A stretch of DNA of 64,000 bases from a virus, in IMG/VR virus record IMGVR_UViG_3300027791_000009, positions 55,870-119,869 of that record, one strand, 5' to 3'. The notes under the pieces are model-generated. The model was not told the origin of the DNA, made no database searches, and saw only the letters and a list, made by a program, of their open reading frames with translations. Position 1 is the first letter of the stretch. Each line of letters opens with the position of its first letter. Below, one piece after another: positions 27,501-36,119 of this stretch. A program made the translations under genes and the position numbers.

Positions 27501-28264
27501 TTGTATCAACAAATTATCCTAACACACCAACACAATTACCTGACGCAAATGATGAAGTCTTTGAGGCAGATAGAGGAAGAGTATTCTACTCATCTACTGA
27601 CCAAGACGGTAACTTTAGAGTTGGTAACTTATTCCAAATCGAACAAGCAACTGGTAAGGCGACATTGAACGCTGAAGCATTTGACCTTTCTGGATTACAA
27701 GAATTGAGTTTAGGCTCAAACGCACAAGGTAACTTCGGTGCTACGATTAATGAATTTAGTACTGACGGAACATTAGCAGATAATTCTGATACTGCTCTAG
27801 TTACCGAAAGAGCGATTAAGACCTATGTAGATGGTCAACTTGGTGGAGGACAAAACGATTTATCAGTTAACTCATTAACTGCTGGTTCAATTACTGCCTC
27901 TGGAAGTAATATCTCTACAACAGGTACAAGTGGAACAGATGTTAACTTATCTATTGGAACACAAAACAATGGTATAATTACTCTTTCTGCACAGGCACAA
28001 ACTGCTATTACTCCAACTGCGGCTAATGATTTAGTTAATAAGTCATATGTTGACGCACAAGGAACTCCTACATTACAAACACTTTCAATTGATGATGAAG
28101 ATTTATCATTAAAAAGAAGAGTAATAACAAATGCAAATGAGTTAATACAAAAAGAGAGTGCTTACTTTGATGGTACGGACGCAACTGAAGGATTTGAATT
28201 TATCAATGGAAGTATGCAAATAAACATTGATAAATCTGGAGACTTGGTAATAGAAACAATATAA
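24548..28264 (+). CDS. Large tail fibre with six carbohydrate-binding-like repeats and a beta-helix region
   Basis: 1238 residues. After the shared opening 'FILGRLKFHFKGDW', six repeats of about 48 residues (roughly 17-325) each have 'W..GTAY..DDVV.YGG..YVA....' and end near 'W..L/F..G', the pattern of chitin-binding CBM5/12-like modules. A segment near residues 370-400 ('VYYVAKHGTDSDPSSDTGRGTS' then 'KPWLTLQYATTWI') begins a pectate-lyase-type beta-helix that runs to about residue 700, with 'NCTHFGFGSVGIKIDG' coils. Later parts are fibre repeats. The gene ends in a late promoter. It is a probable host- or polysaccharide-binding fibre. Confidence 0.8.
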   Translation: MADFILGRLKFHFKGDWVTGTAYIKDDVVRYGGNSFVAMANHTGSSAFETDLTATKWKKMVAGQEWKGAWAGSTNYKVDDVVQWGGSTFVCNTAHASQTDLYDDTSKWTSFVPGFKWTGTYASATAYKVNDLAKYGANVYICTVEHTAASTIDTSKFTLFVSGLEFEDSYASGTAYQAGDIVTYGGYNYVAEQQSTGQTPYNNASYWTVLTTGFKMLGTYAGGTAYKTGNVVKYGGHTYVAKQDATGVVPTTTATWDLLNEGFNWRNNWTDGTAYAPGDTIGYGSSSYRCKLAHTATAVVGDALRPDYDTGGVYWDLLAEGDSNFVTTVRGDILTRNATQNIRLPIGTAGSVVSSNGTDVSWTIPGVSFSVYYVAKHGTDSDPSSDTGRGTSLDKPWLTLQYATTWINSNVATSVFKTVYVKTGEYEEALPIILSANTQVVGDGVRSTRIKPAAGNSTATGLTNTPNNRADMFRVHNGTTVTGFTFTGMVGTMGSADSYGVARPNIADGATRSGVVFALDPGTGVSDTTTHISTKSPFIQNCTHFGFGSVGIKIDGSLHNSGNRSILANDFTQVSSDGVGVWALNNAKSELVSVFTYYAHHGYLCDSGAVMRSLNSNNSYGEYGSTAAGIDSTETPYTAVVDLRNNEAQVGRVLVSGSGIGRLELQYAGQAYSSSAVSIAGSGASGAVSTTHADGAVNFIKINTTGSTHFTTTGYAQAGTASTIKLAASDSQPDDFYNGMRITVYTGTGYGNTGVIADYVASTKTATIQKEAGSAGFDVFVNSGLSPATAFDTTSGYEIEPRVALSGGGSPSRNALARAVVENQQISKILILDGGAGYSSAPTVTITDPNASTVATATSHISDGVISQTTVTTSGSGYKTETTTATITGDGYAEISSEGTAFVRLTGLSKSPTGGDIIEFAGISGQAYYVVSVTGYAGGAGLVRVNPKFTTSNAPTHAETATLRSNYSNIRLTGHDFLDVGTGDIVSTNYPNTPTQLPDANDEVFEADRGRVFYSSTDQDGNFRVGNLFQIEQATGKATLNAEAFDLSGLQELSLGSNAQGNFGATINEFSTDGTLADNSDTALVTERAIKTYVDGQLGGGQNDLSVNSLTAGSITASGSNISTTGTSGTDVNLSIGTQNNGIITLSAQAQTAITPTAANDLVNKSYVDAQGTPTLQTLSIDDEDLSLKRRVITNANELIQKESAYFDGTDATEGFEFINGSMQINIDKSGDLVIETI

Positions 28265-28267
28265 ATA
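28260..28267 (+). promoter_or_regulatory. T4-type late promoter TATAAATA
   Basis: Exact late box overlapping the stop codon of the upstream fibre gene, 25 bases before ATG 28292. Confidence 0.7.
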
Positions 28268-28291
28268 ATAGTTAAATAGGAAGATATAAAA

Positions 28292-31200
28292 ATGGCAACA
28301 ACAAAAACTAGAATTGGTAATCTGTTCTTCAATTACCAGGGTGATTATTCGAGTACGAAGGCTTATATAAAAGATGATGTTGTATTACACAACAATTCTG
28401 ATTATATTTGCGTTAAAAACTCGTCTACTACAGGAGTAGCACCTGATACTGGAACAGAAGCTCAACAAAAAAGATATGCAAGGGTAACAATTGCTACATC
28501 AGCAACTACTGGTGGTAATGCTTATAAATGGGACGGTGAATCTACTTGGCCTCAAACAGAAGTACAATACAAAATTGGTGATACATTAGTATTATACCAA
28601 GACGGTAATGACTTTGATGATAATAAGATTGCATTTTCTAACTCTGCTACATCAAAAGAAACAAATTTATTCCACACAGATGTAACCTATATGCTAGACG
28701 GTAAGTCTGTTGGTGGTGGAACTGCAAGTGGTAACTACTTTAACTCTGGTACATTTAACAATGCTACTAAAAGAGAAATTAGAATAGAGATTACTGCTGA
28801 AACTCCAAAAGAAATCTATATCTTCAACTTTGATAATCCTTCTGCTACTTGGGGACCTAAAATGGTCGTTGCCGAAAACCAAGTATGGAAAGAAATCAGA
28901 CAATCATTTAAATGGAGAGGTGACCATAGTGAAGCTTCTATAGTTTACAATCCAAATGACTTAGTACATATTAATGTTCCTGTAGATAATGACTTTTCTA
29001 CAAACAATCAATATTCTGGAGACCAAATACAAAATATTAGAGCAACTTATGTCTGTTTGAGAGAACACACATCTGGTGTTGCAGGTACTTTACCTTGGGA
29101 CCAAGATACTGATACAGACGCAAATAAGTATTGGGAAAGAATTTCAGAAGAACATCAATTTGATGACGAAACAATTACAGATAGTGGTGCTGTTGCAACA
29201 ATAGACACTTCATCTACTTCTGCTTCTCCTGCTAGACAAGCAGGATTTTATCCTTTCGTAAATACTACAAATATTACTGCCGCTGCTGAAAATAGTGGTG
29301 CAGGAAGAACGAACGGTTATAATACACCACAGGTTAACATAACGGTCGAAGGTTACCAATCTGCTAAAACGGTTGGCAACTTCTCTACTGCACATTACAA
29401 AAGAAAACCTGGTATTTACAGAAACTTAACTCCAACTTCAACTTCAGGTGCTGGTTCAAACGCAACATTTGATGTAGAAGTAGACAACAACGGTGCTGTA
29501 ATTTCAGTCGCTGTTACCAAGAAATCACTTGGTGGTCAAATGGGAGGTTTAGGATATGCTGTTAACGAAACAATTACTTTGGCTGACGCACTTATAGGAG
29601 CTGGTGGTGCACCTGACTTTACTTTTGATGTGACAGCAATTGGTACTTGGGGAGCTCTTCAAATAGAAATCGCTAGAGACCAAAAAAGAGGAATGCAAAA
29701 CGCACAATGGGAAAATAATAACGAACCTGAATTACTTGGTGGAGAAAACAACGCTGCTGCTGATGTATTAGCTGTTGACGCACAAGTATTATATTCTAGT
29801 GCAGCTGTACAATTCTCTGTGGTAACTACACAGAAAAAAGCAAGAGGTTATCAAAACTTCTTTAGTGGAAACAGATTAGAAGCAATGGCATTATGTAATG
29901 AAAACGGACCTATCGGTGATGACCATCCGTTATACAGATTGCCTGGACAATTCCAACAAGCGAATTGTTATAACTGGCCTTGTTTCATTAACGGTAGAGG
30001 TTCAATTACAAGTTGGGGTTCAAACTCTAACGGTCAAAACGGATTAGAAACTGGTTCTGTTATGACTGGTGTTGGTATGGTATTTCCATTCCTTGACTGG
30101 TACAGAAGTACAGATAACGGTGGTAGTGGTATTCATACTACTCCTGATGGAGAACCACCAAAAGCAATTCAACTATTATCTGGATATGAAGTTGGTATGG
30201 CACTATTTAATAATGGTGAAATATACCATTGGGGTTACGGAGGTCACGGACAAAATGGTGACGCTGCTGATTCTAATAGAGGATATCCGACAAGACCTGG
30301 TGGAACATACCAAGAAATTTATCAAGCTTCTAACACTTCAACGCATACATTGAAAGATACAAGAATTAAAAGAATTTACATTACTAATTGGGGCGGAGAC
30401 AATAACACAAATACACACTCTGTTTATGCGTTAGATACTAACGGTGAACTATGGGCTTGGGGTTACAATGGATACGGTCAATTAGGACAAAACAATACAA
30501 CTAATTTAAATAGACCTACAAAAATTAATAAGACTACTTACTTCAATGGTAATAAGATTGACGCTTTCTGGACTGCTGGTGCAGGATACGCTTTCTGTTT
30601 TGCTTTAGATGTAACCGGTAAATTATATACTTGGGGTTATAATGGTTACGGTGTTTTAGGACAAGGTAACACCACTAACTTATCAGTACCAACTCAAATT
30701 CCAACTATCGTTTGGGATAACGGTGCTGCTAATCCTGGTAAGATTAAAAAATTATTAGTAGACTCGCAACAATCATATCAAAGATGTGCCATTCTTACTG
30801 AAAAAGGTAAGATATATTGGTGTGGAAGGAATGAATACGGTTGGGCTATGATGGGCAATACTACAGATGTAAGTACATTTACAATTATGTCTAATGGTCC
30901 AGGAAGTGGAACATATTCTGATTGTCAAAATATGTGGTTTACAGGTAACGGAAGATACGCAAGTTTCTGGACTAAAGATAGTACAGACTCTATTAAGTGC
31001 TGTGGTTACAATGGTAACTATGAACTAGGTATTGGTAACTCAACAAACCAAACTGCTGCTATTTCACCAAAATGGCAGATTAATGGAACTACAACTTCTG
31101 ACTTACATAACATTAAAGACATCGGTTGTAATAGTGAATATGGTAACCAATGGATGTGTAATGTATGGGTATTAACATATGACGGATTTATGTTTAATGT

Positions 31201-31510
31201 AGGAAGAAATAATTACGGAATCGGTGCTCAAGGATATAGTAGTGATTATACCAGCAGACAATCAACTAATGGTATTGAAGAAACAGATGATTATTATTTC
31301 CAAATGCAAAGAATGCCTAATTACGCTCACGGAAGAGTTGAAGATGTAAGAGGACGAGGTTACTACTCTACAGACGGTAATAGATATCACTTTAGAGAAA
31401 TTAGAACTTTTGATAACAGATACCTAATTTGGGGTTACGGTGGAGACCATATACAAGGTCAAAATGACGGTAATTATAGCTCTATGCCACAACCCGCTGT
31501 TTTAGGATAG
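28292..31510 (+). CDS. Large tail fibre with RCC1-like propeller
   Basis: 1072 residues. Opening 'IGNLFFNYQGDYSSTKAYIKDDVVLHNNSDYICVKN' is one copy of the carbohydrate-binding-like module shared with the fibres at 24548, 31548 and 36120; a second lies near residue 205. From about residue 570 to the end it contains RCC1-type repeats: 'LWAWGYNGYGQLGQNNTTN', 'LYTWGYNGYGVLGQGNTTN', 'IYWCGRNEYGWAMMGNTT' and others, the signature 'WG.N..GQLG.G....' of a beta-propeller. RCC1-like domains in phage fibres are known as receptor-binding candidates. Late promoters flank it on both sides. Confidence 0.8.
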   Translation: MATTKTRIGNLFFNYQGDYSSTKAYIKDDVVLHNNSDYICVKNSSTTGVAPDTGTEAQQKRYARVTIATSATTGGNAYKWDGESTWPQTEVQYKIGDTLVLYQDGNDFDDNKIAFSNSATSKETNLFHTDVTYMLDGKSVGGGTASGNYFNSGTFNNATKREIRIEITAETPKEIYIFNFDNPSATWGPKMVVAENQVWKEIRQSFKWRGDHSEASIVYNPNDLVHINVPVDNDFSTNNQYSGDQIQNIRATYVCLREHTSGVAGTLPWDQDTDTDANKYWERISEEHQFDDETITDSGAVATIDTSSTSASPARQAGFYPFVNTTNITAAAENSGAGRTNGYNTPQVNITVEGYQSAKTVGNFSTAHYKRKPGIYRNLTPTSTSGAGSNATFDVEVDNNGAVISVAVTKKSLGGQMGGLGYAVNETITLADALIGAGGAPDFTFDVTAIGTWGALQIEIARDQKRGMQNAQWENNNEPELLGGENNAAADVLAVDAQVLYSSAAVQFSVVTTQKKARGYQNFFSGNRLEAMALCNENGPIGDDHPLYRLPGQFQQANCYNWPCFINGRGSITSWGSNSNGQNGLETGSVMTGVGMVFPFLDWYRSTDNGGSGIHTTPDGEPPKAIQLLSGYEVGMALFNNGEIYHWGYGGHGQNGDAADSNRGYPTRPGGTYQEIYQASNTSTHTLKDTRIKRIYITNWGGDNNTNTHSVYALDTNGELWAWGYNGYGQLGQNNTTNLNRPTKINKTTYFNGNKIDAFWTAGAGYAFCFALDVTGKLYTWGYNGYGVLGQGNTTNLSVPTQIPTIVWDNGAANPGKIKKLLVDSQQSYQRCAILTEKGKIYWCGRNEYGWAMMGNTTDVSTFTIMSNGPGSGTYSDCQNMWFTGNGRYASFWTKDSTDSIKCCGYNGNYELGIGNSTNQTAAISPKWQINGTTTSDLHNIKDIGCNSEYGNQWMCNVWVLTYDGFMFNVGRNNYGIGAQGYSSDYTSRQSTNGIEETDDYYFQMQRMPNYAHGRVEDVRGRGYYSTDGNRYHFREIRTFDNRYLIWGYGGDHIQGQNDGNYSSMPQPAVLG

Positions 31511-31518
31511 TATAAATA
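31511..31518 (+). promoter_or_regulatory. T4-type late promoter TATAAATA
   Basis: Exact late box immediately after the stop of the upstream fibre, 30 bases before ATG 31548, with AGGAAA as ribosome site. Confidence 0.75.
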
Positions 31519-31547
31519 TAAAGAACAATTAAGATAGGAAAATAAAA

Positions 31548-34500
31548 ATGGCAAAAATTAATCTCGGAAGAATTAAATTACAATTCCAAGGAGAGTTCAA
31601 TAAGGACCAACAATACAGACGAGACGATATTGTTTATCATAATAACGCAATGTGGATTATGAAACAAGAATACTTTGCTGATGGTTCTTCTGCGTATGCT
31701 CCTGGTACTAAAATCTTTGGATATAATCCAAAAGATATCACTGGCGACTTCTGGTCAAACGACCCGAACTTCAATGGTGAAGATAGCACCTTCAAGCACA
31801 ACCAATACTGGACTGAAAACGAAAGAAGAGGCGAAACAAGTAGAACTGACCAAGACGGTAATCCTATCACAAAAAACTCTACTTACGGCTCTAACGAAGA
31901 CGGTGCAAGAGAAATTAGACACGATTATATTGATTCATCATTAGGAACGGTTGTACGCCATCAACAAAACTTAATGGGTGAGTATGACGCTATGTTTCAA
32001 CAAACAGAAGACGATTACGACCAATTAGATACATATAATCATTACGAACAAAATTACTTTAGATATCATTATACACCTGCACACAATACATTTGTTGTAG
32101 AGGTTAATGTATCAGGTGGTGTTCCAGATTTTAAAATTGATAACAGACTTGGTAACGATACTAAAGGTAGACAATTTGAAGGATATAGAAACTGGGAAAA
32201 CTTCAAAGAAGGACACACATACAGATTTTCACAAGACAAACCTAATAACAAATATTATCCATTAGGTTTCTCTTACACTTCTGACGGAATACACAACGCC
32301 GGCGATACTGGTAAGTCATTAGGACAAGATCCTGATGGACCTTACTATGTTAAAGGTACTGCTTCAAATGGTGATAGTGGATTCTTTTCACCTATGTATA
32401 AAAATGAAGCGACTGCGATTGCTGAAGATACAAGAAGAGGTGGTGCTGGTGTTGCTCATAAACTTTCTTTCAACGAAGGTGATGTACCTGGTTGGGAAAC
32501 AGAAGCAAGTTCCTCATTAAAAGGACATTTACATTCAGACGGAACTCAATTAAAAGATACGGTTGTATCTGTATTGACAGACGCTAGTAATAACACATAC
32601 TTACAAGTATCAAATGCTTGGGCAGGACAAACATCAGGTGGTGTTTCTGCACACGCAAGAAAAACAATTTATCTTAACACAGGTGACTCAACTGAATATC
32701 ATTCAATCACTGGAAGTACACACTCATATGTGTATGTTCAAGGTGCATTAAAAGTTGGTTCTAATGTTTCTGCTGTAATCACTCAACAAAGAGACGATAC
32801 AACAACTGCAAACGATAGTGCCGGAAGAAAAATATTATTAGTAAATGGTCATCCTGTTTATCAACTAGTTGGTGAAGCTTCTTCTTCAACGGTTGGTGGT
32901 ATCTCTGGTGCTTATCAAGCACTTACAAATGCCGGTACAGGAACAACTACTACTCTAGGTGCAAGTGCTGCTTCAAACGAAGGTTTAGTAGACTTGTATA
33001 TGCCGAAACTTACAGACCCAACAGCAAATGTTGAAAGAACAATGCAAGTTTCAGTTGCTAATCCTGGTTCAGGAAACAAATTCTACATTGATGGTAGTTT
33101 ACCAACTGCAACTTCAATTATGTTAGAAGAAGGAAAAACTTATAAGTTTGACCAATCTGATAGTACAAATGCTACGCATTTATTAAAACTATCAACTACT
33201 TCTGACGGAACACACGGTGGCGGTGCTGAATATACTGCTGGTGTTAAAATAGTAGGTACTCCTGGAAACAGAGGTGCATACACAGAAATTAAATTAAGAA
33301 CTGGAGTAGCAAAACTTTACTTATATTGTAATGCTCATTCTGGTATGGGTCAAGCTGCTGAAACATTTGATGTTTCAACAAATCTTGGAAAAACATACGC
33401 TCCTGGTAACATTAAAAAGTGGCAAGGTTACAACAAAAACGGTGTTGTTAAGTATTACTTAAACGGCACACAAGTTGACGAAAACACTTACATTGAAACA
33501 TTTTTCAATGATAATGTAGTAAAAGATAGAAACTATCCTAAGACTATGCCTAATAATAAAGTTAAAGGTGGAAACAAATATACTTTTGAACATATGGCAG
33601 GAAGATATGTTGAGATAACTATTCCTTATCAAGCAACACAATCAGACGCTGAAAGTACAAAAATATATCCATTCTGTTTAGAACCTACAACGGCTGCTAG
33701 ACAAACTTCTGGAATGTATAACACATTCGGTTGGGACATTGAGAAGTCTTGGAGAGGTCATAGACATTGGGATAAAGTACAATCTTCTATGAGATTTAGA
33801 GGAGAGTTTAGTCCTAATACACAATACAACTACAATGATATTATTTCATACAAACCTTATAAAAGACTTTCTACTGGAGAGAAATTTTATAAACACGGTA
33901 CTGGTTTATACAGATGTTTAAGAGACAATAGAGGAAGACCACCTCAACACGGATTCCAAGAACCTACAAGGTCTCCATTGATGACTGCTTCAACGGTTAC
34001 TTCTGGAAGATTAACTGGAAGAAGTGAACACGAACAAAACAATGAGACAGGTAAGAATTATCCTGCACATATTCAATCGTATCACAACTGCTGGGAATCT
34101 TGGGCTGGAATGAACAACCAAGAACAAGGTGCTGGTGTTTGGTTCCCGAACAAAGGACCAATGGCATGGCCATACAAACACGGTTCTTCAACTGGTGCAA
34201 ACATCTACAGATGTCATATGTACATTGATAAGAATGGTGCTGTATGGGTTATCGGAAACGGTACTTCATCACACAATATGGAACAAGGTCGTTCTTCTTC
34301 ATACTTTAGAGAAGTAACCTTTAGATGGAGAGATTTCTACAATTCTGAAAACAGAAACGAAGGCGGTTACAACGAAAGAAGAAGTAGTAAGTGGACTCGT
34401 TATGACAGAATGAGAACTCCTAGAGCTATTCAAATTGAAATGTCTTATGACGGAACAATGATTTTGTTTGACAATGGACAAATCTTCCACGGAGGTTACG

Positions 34501-35651
34501 GTTCACATGGTCAACAAGGTACTGGTTATGACGGTGCTCCTGGTTCTGCAATGTCACCTGACGGATTAGAAGATGTACACTTTATCAAAATCGCAATGAA
34601 AACTAATAACGAAGATTCAATTCATACTCCTTGCGGATTAACAGATGATGGAGATGTATATGTTTGGGGTTACAATGGTTATGGTGAAGTCGGAGACGGT
34701 AGAACACAAAACGCATATGGTCCTAAGAGAATACCAAGAGAATTCTTTAATGACGAAAAAATTATTGATATTTTAGCAACCGGTGGAGATAGTACTTCAT
34801 TCTATGCTAGAACATCACAAGACAACATTTACGCTTGGGGAAGAAACAACATCGGCCAATTAGGAGATACAACAACAACTGACAAATACAGACCAGTATT
34901 AATGACTGGATTTGTTGCTTCAGACAATGGTGGTATCGCTGTATGGCAAGGTAATGCTCACTCATCAAACTCAAATTTCTCAATACTAGACGGAAACGGA
35001 TTTATATGGGCAACAGGTTACAACGGTTATGGTAACTTTGTTGACAATACAACAGCTAACAAAGCTACATTAACTAAATCAACTGCTGCTCCTAATGGAG
35101 ACATTGCAGACTTCTGGACATTATTCTGGAATGGATATCATACAACATTTATGAGATTGAAAAATGGTGAAACTTGGACTGCTGGACATAGTGGTGGATA
35201 CTACAACTCTGGTGATGGTGGAACTGGAACAAACCAGGCACCTGTACAAGTAGATAAGATAACTAATCTAAAAGAAGTTTGTATATGTAATACATATTCA
35301 GACCAAGGTAGAAGTTATTGGTTAACAGATAATGGTGAATTCTTTAGTCAAGGCCGTGATGTATACGGTTCTATGCCAAATAGTGTTGCCGGAGATAACT
35401 GGACTGGTGAAGATGGAACATACAAACCTTTCCACGCTTTTGTACCTGCAGGAACTAGAATTAGAACTATGTGTATTCAAGGTATTGACCAATCAACAAG
35501 CTACTACGGACTTCAACCAATGGTTGGAACAGAAGATGGCCAAGTTTTACTTTGGGGCTATTCTTCAAACAATAACCTAGGACACCACGCTAGTGCAACT
35601 TACTCAAATACGGGTCGTTCACAAATGTGGAATGCTGGTATAGGTAGATAA
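31548..35651 (+). CDS. Giant tail fibre with cupredoxin-like and RCC1-like domains
   Basis: 1367 residues. It opens with the shared module 'LGRIKLQFQGEFNKDQQYRRDDIVYHNNAMW'. A cupredoxin-like domain spans about residues 505-605: 'TYKFDQSDSTNATHLLKLS' gives His541 and 'LYLYCNAHSGMGQ' gives Cys-x2-His-x2-Met near residue 593. An earlier segment near residues 218-250 (GHTYRFSQDKPNNKYYPLGF, then SYTSDGIHNAG) looks like the first half of the same domain without the cysteine. From about residue 896 to the end are RCC1-like repeats ('VYVWGYNGYGEVGDGRTQN', 'IYAWGRNNIGQLGDTTTTD'). It is the longest of the RCC1 fibres. Confidence 0.8.
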   Translation: MAKINLGRIKLQFQGEFNKDQQYRRDDIVYHNNAMWIMKQEYFADGSSAYAPGTKIFGYNPKDITGDFWSNDPNFNGEDSTFKHNQYWTENERRGETSRTDQDGNPITKNSTYGSNEDGAREIRHDYIDSSLGTVVRHQQNLMGEYDAMFQQTEDDYDQLDTYNHYEQNYFRYHYTPAHNTFVVEVNVSGGVPDFKIDNRLGNDTKGRQFEGYRNWENFKEGHTYRFSQDKPNNKYYPLGFSYTSDGIHNAGDTGKSLGQDPDGPYYVKGTASNGDSGFFSPMYKNEATAIAEDTRRGGAGVAHKLSFNEGDVPGWETEASSSLKGHLHSDGTQLKDTVVSVLTDASNNTYLQVSNAWAGQTSGGVSAHARKTIYLNTGDSTEYHSITGSTHSYVYVQGALKVGSNVSAVITQQRDDTTTANDSAGRKILLVNGHPVYQLVGEASSSTVGGISGAYQALTNAGTGTTTTLGASAASNEGLVDLYMPKLTDPTANVERTMQVSVANPGSGNKFYIDGSLPTATSIMLEEGKTYKFDQSDSTNATHLLKLSTTSDGTHGGGAEYTAGVKIVGTPGNRGAYTEIKLRTGVAKLYLYCNAHSGMGQAAETFDVSTNLGKTYAPGNIKKWQGYNKNGVVKYYLNGTQVDENTYIETFFNDNVVKDRNYPKTMPNNKVKGGNKYTFEHMAGRYVEITIPYQATQSDAESTKIYPFCLEPTTAARQTSGMYNTFGWDIEKSWRGHRHWDKVQSSMRFRGEFSPNTQYNYNDIISYKPYKRLSTGEKFYKHGTGLYRCLRDNRGRPPQHGFQEPTRSPLMTASTVTSGRLTGRSEHEQNNETGKNYPAHIQSYHNCWESWAGMNNQEQGAGVWFPNKGPMAWPYKHGSSTGANIYRCHMYIDKNGAVWVIGNGTSSHNMEQGRSSSYFREVTFRWRDFYNSENRNEGGYNERRSSKWTRYDRMRTPRAIQIEMSYDGTMILFDNGQIFHGGYGSHGQQGTGYDGAPGSAMSPDGLEDVHFIKIAMKTNNEDSIHTPCGLTDDGDVYVWGYNGYGEVGDGRTQNAYGPKRIPREFFNDEKIIDILATGGDSTSFYARTSQDNIYAWGRNNIGQLGDTTTTDKYRPVLMTGFVASDNGGIAVWQGNAHSSNSNFSILDGNGFIWATGYNGYGNFVDNTTANKATLTKSTAAPNGDIADFWTLFWNGYHTTFMRLKNGETWTAGHSGGYYNSGDGGTGTNQAPVQVDKITNLKEVCICNTYSDQGRSYWLTDNGEFFSQGRDVYGSMPNSVAGDNWTGEDGTYKPFHAFVPAGTRIRTMCIQGIDQSTSYYGLQPMVGTEDGQVLLWGYSSNNNLGHHASATYSNTGRSQMWNAGIGR

Positions 35652-35659
35652 CATAAATA
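35652..35659 (+). promoter_or_regulatory. Near-consensus late promoter CATAAATA
   Basis: One mismatch from TATAAATA directly after the giant fibre stop, 37 bases before ATG 35697. Position matches the other late promoters of this fibre block. Confidence 0.5.
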
Positions 35660-35696
35660 GAAGTATAACAAATAAAGAAAACGGAGAAAAAACAAA

Positions 35697-36086
35697 ATGG
35701 CAAAAGTAATTTATTCAATGACTGCTGGAATCGGTCAAGGTGACAACTATACTGCTCCTACAGGAGATACGCCAATCAGTTTAGGAGAATTAAGTGGAAA
35801 AACTTATTTTTCAATTGATGATGGTAATACTACTATCACAACTGATGGCGAAAATCTTTCTGTATACGGTGTAGCGATTGTAACCGACGCTGACGAAAAG
35901 GCAAGTATTCAAGCTGCTTCAGCTCATGTTGAGCAAGGCTTGTCTAACTTAGATAACGAATTTATGAATGGTAAATCAATGATTGACCTATTAGCAGATG
36001 TAGCTGATGACACTTCAGCAACAAAAACTGCAATAGCAACTCACAAAGCGGCTAAGGCTTCATTTTTATCAAACTTAGGATTCTAA
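35697..36086 (+). CDS. Small virion-associated protein between fibres
   Basis: 129 residues behind an ACGGAGAA site. N-terminal half is beta-like ('SLGELSGKTYFSIDDGNTTITTDGENLSVYGVAIVTD'), the C-terminal half is helical and Ala-rich ('DLLADVADDTSATKTAIATHKAAKASFLSNLGF'). No known family. Placed between two RCC1 fibres, it might be a fibre chaperone or a connector. Confidence 0.6.
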   Translation: MAKVIYSMTAGIGQGDNYTAPTGDTPISLGELSGKTYFSIDDGNTTITTDGENLSVYGVAIVTDADEKASIQAASAHVEQGLSNLDNEFMNGKSMIDLLADVADDTSATKTAIATHKAAKASFLSNLGF

Positions 36087-36119
36087 AGACAGATTAATTA
36101 AAAAGAAGGTAATAGCAAT

